Part shown: positions 5,781 through 8,659 of the stretch, one piece after another | Numbering within the stretch: position 1 is the first letter of the stretch | Layout: every line of letters starts with the position of its first letter | Origin: Acidobacteriota bacterium | GTDB taxonomy: Bacteria; Acidobacteriota; Terriglobia; Bryobacterales; Bryobacteraceae | Reading direction: 5' to 3' | Length of the DNA: 8,659 nucleotides | Assembly: GCA_016871135.1 (NCBI GenBank) | Contig: VFZQ01000184.1 | Span: 1-8,659 of the forward strand | Notes under the pieces: model-generated | Databases searched by the model: none | Told to the model about the DNA's origin: nothing | Seen by the model: the letters and a program-made list of their open reading frames with translations, nothing else | Program-made: the position numbers and the translations under genes

Positions 5781-5797
5781 TCAGTGGCTTTCACTGA
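5781..5797. repeat. Small inverted repeat (hairpin) between the TonB-dependent receptor and the small ORF
   Basis: TCAGTG (5781-5786) and CACTGA (5792-5797) form a 6-base-pair stem with a 5-base loop. No T tract follows on either strand, so it is unlikely to be a full terminator. It could partly stop or stabilise the receptor mRNA before the small ORF, but it could also be chance. Confidence 0.3.
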
Positions 5798-5828
5798 CTC
5801 ATGCGCGGCGTGGCGGAAAAAGTTCTCA

Positions 5829-8659
5829 TCAAAACGAAAGCCGCAGGGCGAACTGAATCTGCCGTGCCGGGAACGTCGAGCGGATCTGGCCGAAGGCGGC
5901 GTTCGAACGGTTCATCTGCGGGTTCGAGAAATTCGTCCGGTTGAAGGCGTTGAACGACTCGGCGCGGAATTGCAGCGCCATGTTTTCGCGGAACGGCAAT
6001 GCGAACGATTTCTGAATGCCGATGTCGGCGGTTGCCAGTCCGGGACGGCGGGCGATGTTGCGGCCCGCGTTGCCGAACGGCCGGCTTGGATCGGTTGGCA
6101 GAAGAACCTTGGCCGGATCGATCCAGAAATCGTGGCTGCGTTGCCCTTCGGGCGCCATGATGTCGCCGGTCACGTTTGGCCGGTAACTGATGCCGCCGCG
6201 CCAATCGGGAAGCGTCTGCGATACTTGGAAGGCTGCGGCGGGGGTGTAGCTGAGATTGATGGGTTGGCCGCTCCACATGCTGTGAATCCAATTCAACTGC
6301 CAGCCGCCGAGCAGATAGTCGGCCGCGAGCGGAATGTTGGATGCATACTTGCGGCCTTTGCCAAACGGCAGTTCGTAGATCACGGCGGTGGTGTTGTTGA
6401 GGCGCTGATCGAAATCGGAAGCGGCGCGTTCGGCGGCGAGAGCATAAAAGCTCTGCGGGCTCGCACGGCCGCCCGAACCACCCTGCGCTTCAAGGGCTTG
6501 TCCGGTTGTGTCAATCGCTTTGGAGTATACGAACGAATTGAGGAAGCTGAAGCCGTTGGTGAACTTGCGTTCGAAGCGGGCTTGCAGCGCGTGATAGTTG
6601 GCGCGGGCGGCGGGGAACGTCACCGTGATGGCGCTCCAGTCCGGATTGGGGCGGCGCGCTTGAATCGATGCGTTCTCGCCCGGGCGGTTCGGGCGCGCCT
6701 CGTTGTAGTCGGCGAAGACGATGAGGTGATTCGAGTTGTTCCCGACATAGCCGAGATCGATCACGGTGTTGCGCATGATTTCGCGTTGCACGGAGAACGA
6801 CCAGTTCTGGACGTAGCCTGTTGGCGAGTCGCGCGGAATATAGGAGATGTTGGACAGAAGCGGGCGGAACTTGTCCGGATCGGTGAGGCCCGCCGGATAG
6901 CCAGCCTGCGTTGGGCGGAACGTTGCGTCGGTTGGCCGTTGCGCGATGGCCGCGATTACAACTTGCGGGCCGTTGATGCCGAGGATGTTGCCGCCACCGG
7001 CGCGATTGAAGTGAATGTAGGAGATGCCGTAGCCGCCGCGAATGACCGTTTTCGGATTCATTGAGTAGGCGAAGCCGAGCCGCGGCGCCCAATTGTTCCG
7101 GTCGGGGTTGACCTGCGCGCGATCGGCGATGGAGCCGGACTTGGCGGGAATCAACCGGTTCGAGGCGGGATCGAAGTTCGACAACACGTTGCCCGCTTCC
7201 CATTGCGGCGTGGCGTACTCGTAACGAACGCCGAGATTCAAGGTGAGTTTCTTGGTGATCTTGAAGTCGTCCTGGAAGTAGACGTAGTTCATCACCTGGC
7301 GGTACTTGGCGATGTAGAAGTTGACGAGTTGATATTCGCTGCGCGCGCCAACCAGAAAATCGGCGAGGTTGTAGGTCTGCGAATCGAGGGCGCTCGGCGC
7401 GGGCGAACCGGCGGGGCGCGAGAACTGGCCGCCGTAGATGTCATTGCCGTAGAGCGGGTTTACGTCCTGAATTTCGGTGTGGATGCGCTGATACTCGTAA
7501 CCGGTCTTCATGGAGTGCCGGCCCCTGATGAACGAGTAGTTGACCTTCGGATTCCAGACGGTGGGATGCTGCCATTGCGGGTTGGTCGCCTGACGGCCGA
7601 AATCGGAGAAGCCAGCGATTCCCTGGCGCGTCAGCCCGCCGGTGAGGCGCGGGTCTTCGCTCAATCCGGTGATGCCGTAGAGCGCGCGCATCGAGGGTCC
7701 GCCGAGGCCGAAGGGCTCCTTGCCGGCGTTGGTGCGCGAAATGCCGAAGCGCACTTCGAGCAGCGATGTGGGTGTTAGTGTGTTCGTCCAGCCGGTGGCG
7801 AGCGACTGATTGAGCACGCGGAGGAAACCGTTGCCTTCACCGCCCGATGGTCCTGGAATTTCGGGTTGTTGGAAGATGTTCGACTTGCGGTGCGAGGCGC
7901 GGACGAACGCGGTCATCTTCGCGTTGATCTGTCCGTCGAGCTTGAGGTCCATCTTGTCGTTGTTGTTCTTGTCCGAGCGCAGATTGACGAAGTTGTTGGC
8001 GCGCGCGGCACCATTGTTCGGTGCGGGGAGATTGCCGAGCACGGTGCGCGCGAACGGCGTGATGGCAGTGGGCGGAATCGGGGTGTTGGCGGGATACAGC
8101 GCGCCGGTGAGCGGATTCGTGACGGGGATGTTAAACGTCGCGGAGCGGTCGGCGAGCGTCGGCAGGTTGCGGAATACGGTGAATTTCTGGCGCTCGCGGA
8201 AGCCCTCGTAGTTGGAGAAGAAGAACGCTTTATTCCTGACGATGGGGCCGCCGAAGGTGAAGCCGAACTGATTGCGCTGGAACACCGGTTTGCCGGTGGC
8301 GGGCCGGAAGAAGCCGGCGGCGTTGAGTTCGGTGTTGCGCAGGTATTCCCAGGCGGTGCCGTGAAATTCGTTGGTGCCGGACTTCATCGTCGCGTTGATG
8401 ACGGCGCCGGAGGATCGGCCGAACTCGGCGCTTGGATTGGCGGTGACGACCTTGAACTCGCCAACGGCATCGGGCGTGAGTTGCACGACCTGGTTGCTGA
8501 AGCCTTGGTTCGATGTGCCGTAGGCGTTGTTGTCCATGCCATCCATGAGGAAGTTGTTGAAGATCGAGCGCTGGCCGTTGACATTGAAGGCGCCTTCGCG
8601 CGGGGGATTGGCGAAGGCGTAGTCGGAGCGGCGGACGCCGGTAGTCAGCAAGGCGAGGT
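5829..8659 (-). CDS. Oar-like TonB-dependent outer membrane receptor (N-terminus outside the window)
   Basis: About 943 residues of the C-terminal part are present and the frame remains open to the right edge. The missing part should hold the signal peptide, a carboxypeptidase-regulatory-like (CNA-B/Ig-like) domain and the start of the plug. The visible plug includes FNVNGQRSIFNNFLMDGMDNN and VVQLTPDAVGEFKVVTANPSAEFGRSSGAVINATMKSGTNEFHG, followed by AFFFSNYEGFR. The rest is a beta-barrel rich in aromatic strands: YVYFQDDFKITKKLTLNLGVRYEYATP, WAPRLGFAYSMNPKTVIRGGYGISY, and near the end MALQFRAESFNAFNRTNF. It closes with FALRLSF, the C-terminal Phe used in outer-membrane barrel assembly. Such proteins are massively expanded in Acidobacteria and are thought to import large substrates, possibly sugars or peptides, energised by TonB; the substrate here is unknown. 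The nearest downstream gene is the 21-codon ORF. Confidence 0.93.
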   Translation of the reverse strand, partial: LALLTTGVRRSDYAFANPPREGAFNVNGQRSIFNNFLMDGMDNNAYGTSNQGFSNQVVQLTPDAVGEFKVVTANPSAEFGRSSGAVINATMKSGTNEFHGTAWEYLRNTELNAAGFFRPATGKPVFQRNQFGFTFGGPIVRNKAFFFSNYEGFRERQKFTVFRNLPTLADRSATFNIPVTNPLTGALYPANTPIPPTAITPFARTVLGNLPAPNNGAARANNFVNLRSDKNNNDKMDLKLDGQINAKMTAFVRASHRKSNIFQQPEIPGPSGGEGNGFLRVLNQSLATGWTNTLTPTSLLEVRFGISRTNAGKEPFGLGGPSMRALYGITGLSEDPRLTGGLTRQGIAGFSDFGRQATNPQWQHPTVWNPKVNYSFIRGRHSMKTGYEYQRIHTEIQDVNPLYGNDIYGGQFSRPAGSPAPSALDSQTYNLADFLVGARSEYQLVNFYIAKYRQVMNYVYFQDDFKITKKLTLNLGVRYEYATPQWEAGNVLSNFDPASNRLIPAKSGSIADRAQVNPDRNNWAPRLGFAYSMNPKTVIRGGYGISYIHFNRAGGGNILGINGPQVVIAAIAQRPTDATFRPTQAGYPAGLTDPDKFRPLLSNISYIPRDSPTGYVQNWSFSVQREIMRNTVIDLGYVGNNSNHLIVFADYNEARPNRPGENASIQARRPNPDWSAITVTFPAARANYHALQARFERKFTNGFSFLNSFVYSKAIDTTGQALEAQGGSGGRASPQSFYALAAERAASDFDQRLNNTTAVIYELPFGKGRKYASNIPLAADYLLGGWQLNWIHSMWSGQPINLSYTPAAAFQVSQTLPDWRGGISYRPNVTGDIMAPEGQRSHDFWIDPAKVLLPTDPSRPFGNAGRNIARRPGLATADIGIQKSFALPFRENMALQFRAESFNAFNRTNFSNPQMNRSNAAFGQIRSTFPARQIQFALRLSF

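Noticed and set aside
5781..5797. Hairpin as the terminator of the TonB-dependent receptor transcript
   Set aside because: The stem has only 6 base pairs and no T tract follows; the strong terminator at 5631-5660 is a better end for the receptor plus small ORF.
5751..7064. Long + strand ORF (437 codons) opposite the TonB-dependent receptor
   Set aside because: The - strand frame has clear receptor motifs and the C-terminal LSF signature throughout; the + frame is a GC-rich antisense shadow without domain similarity.

Overview
The window (8,659 bases, GC-rich) looks like chromosomal DNA of an Acidobacteriota member, most likely of the Solibacter/Bryobacter type. This is an inference from two things: a large Oar-like TonB-dependent receptor with the VNGQRS...FLMDGMDNN plug motif, and a DUF1501 protein next to an ECF sigma factor. 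No mobile element, CRISPR array, tRNA or rRNA is visible, and no gene-free stretch exceeds 300 bases.

Left part (1-3198, all + strand). A DUF1501 protein, cut at its N-terminus by the window edge, overlaps an ECF sigma factor that starts at TTG. The sigma factor overlaps an RskA-type membrane anti-sigma factor through ATGA. Two bases later comes a small Cys-rich protein of the YkgJ/YeiW type. These four genes are so tightly packed that they probably form one transcript. After a short gap with a possible promoter comes an overlapping pair of small genes, DUF4160 and DUF2442, a recurrent partnership of unknown function.

Middle part (3202-5660). S-adenosylhomocysteine hydrolase (ahcY, - strand) ends only 3 bases from the DUF2442 stop. 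It is divergent from a fused ArsR-type HTH plus class I methyltransferase protein. The 82-base region between them holds a 24-base palindrome matching at 10 of 12 position pairs, placed over the likely ahcY -35 region. The arrangement suggests a local sensor-repressor of the SAM/SAH cycle, like SahR of Proteobacteria. A strong bidirectional terminator closes the regulator gene.

Right part (5661-8659, - strand). The C-terminal ~943 residues of a TonB-dependent receptor end in the outer-membrane signature LSF. A 21-codon ORF with an excellent Shine-Dalgarno site follows it in the same direction, just before the shared terminator. This tiny gene and the ahcY operator are the most interesting items in the window.
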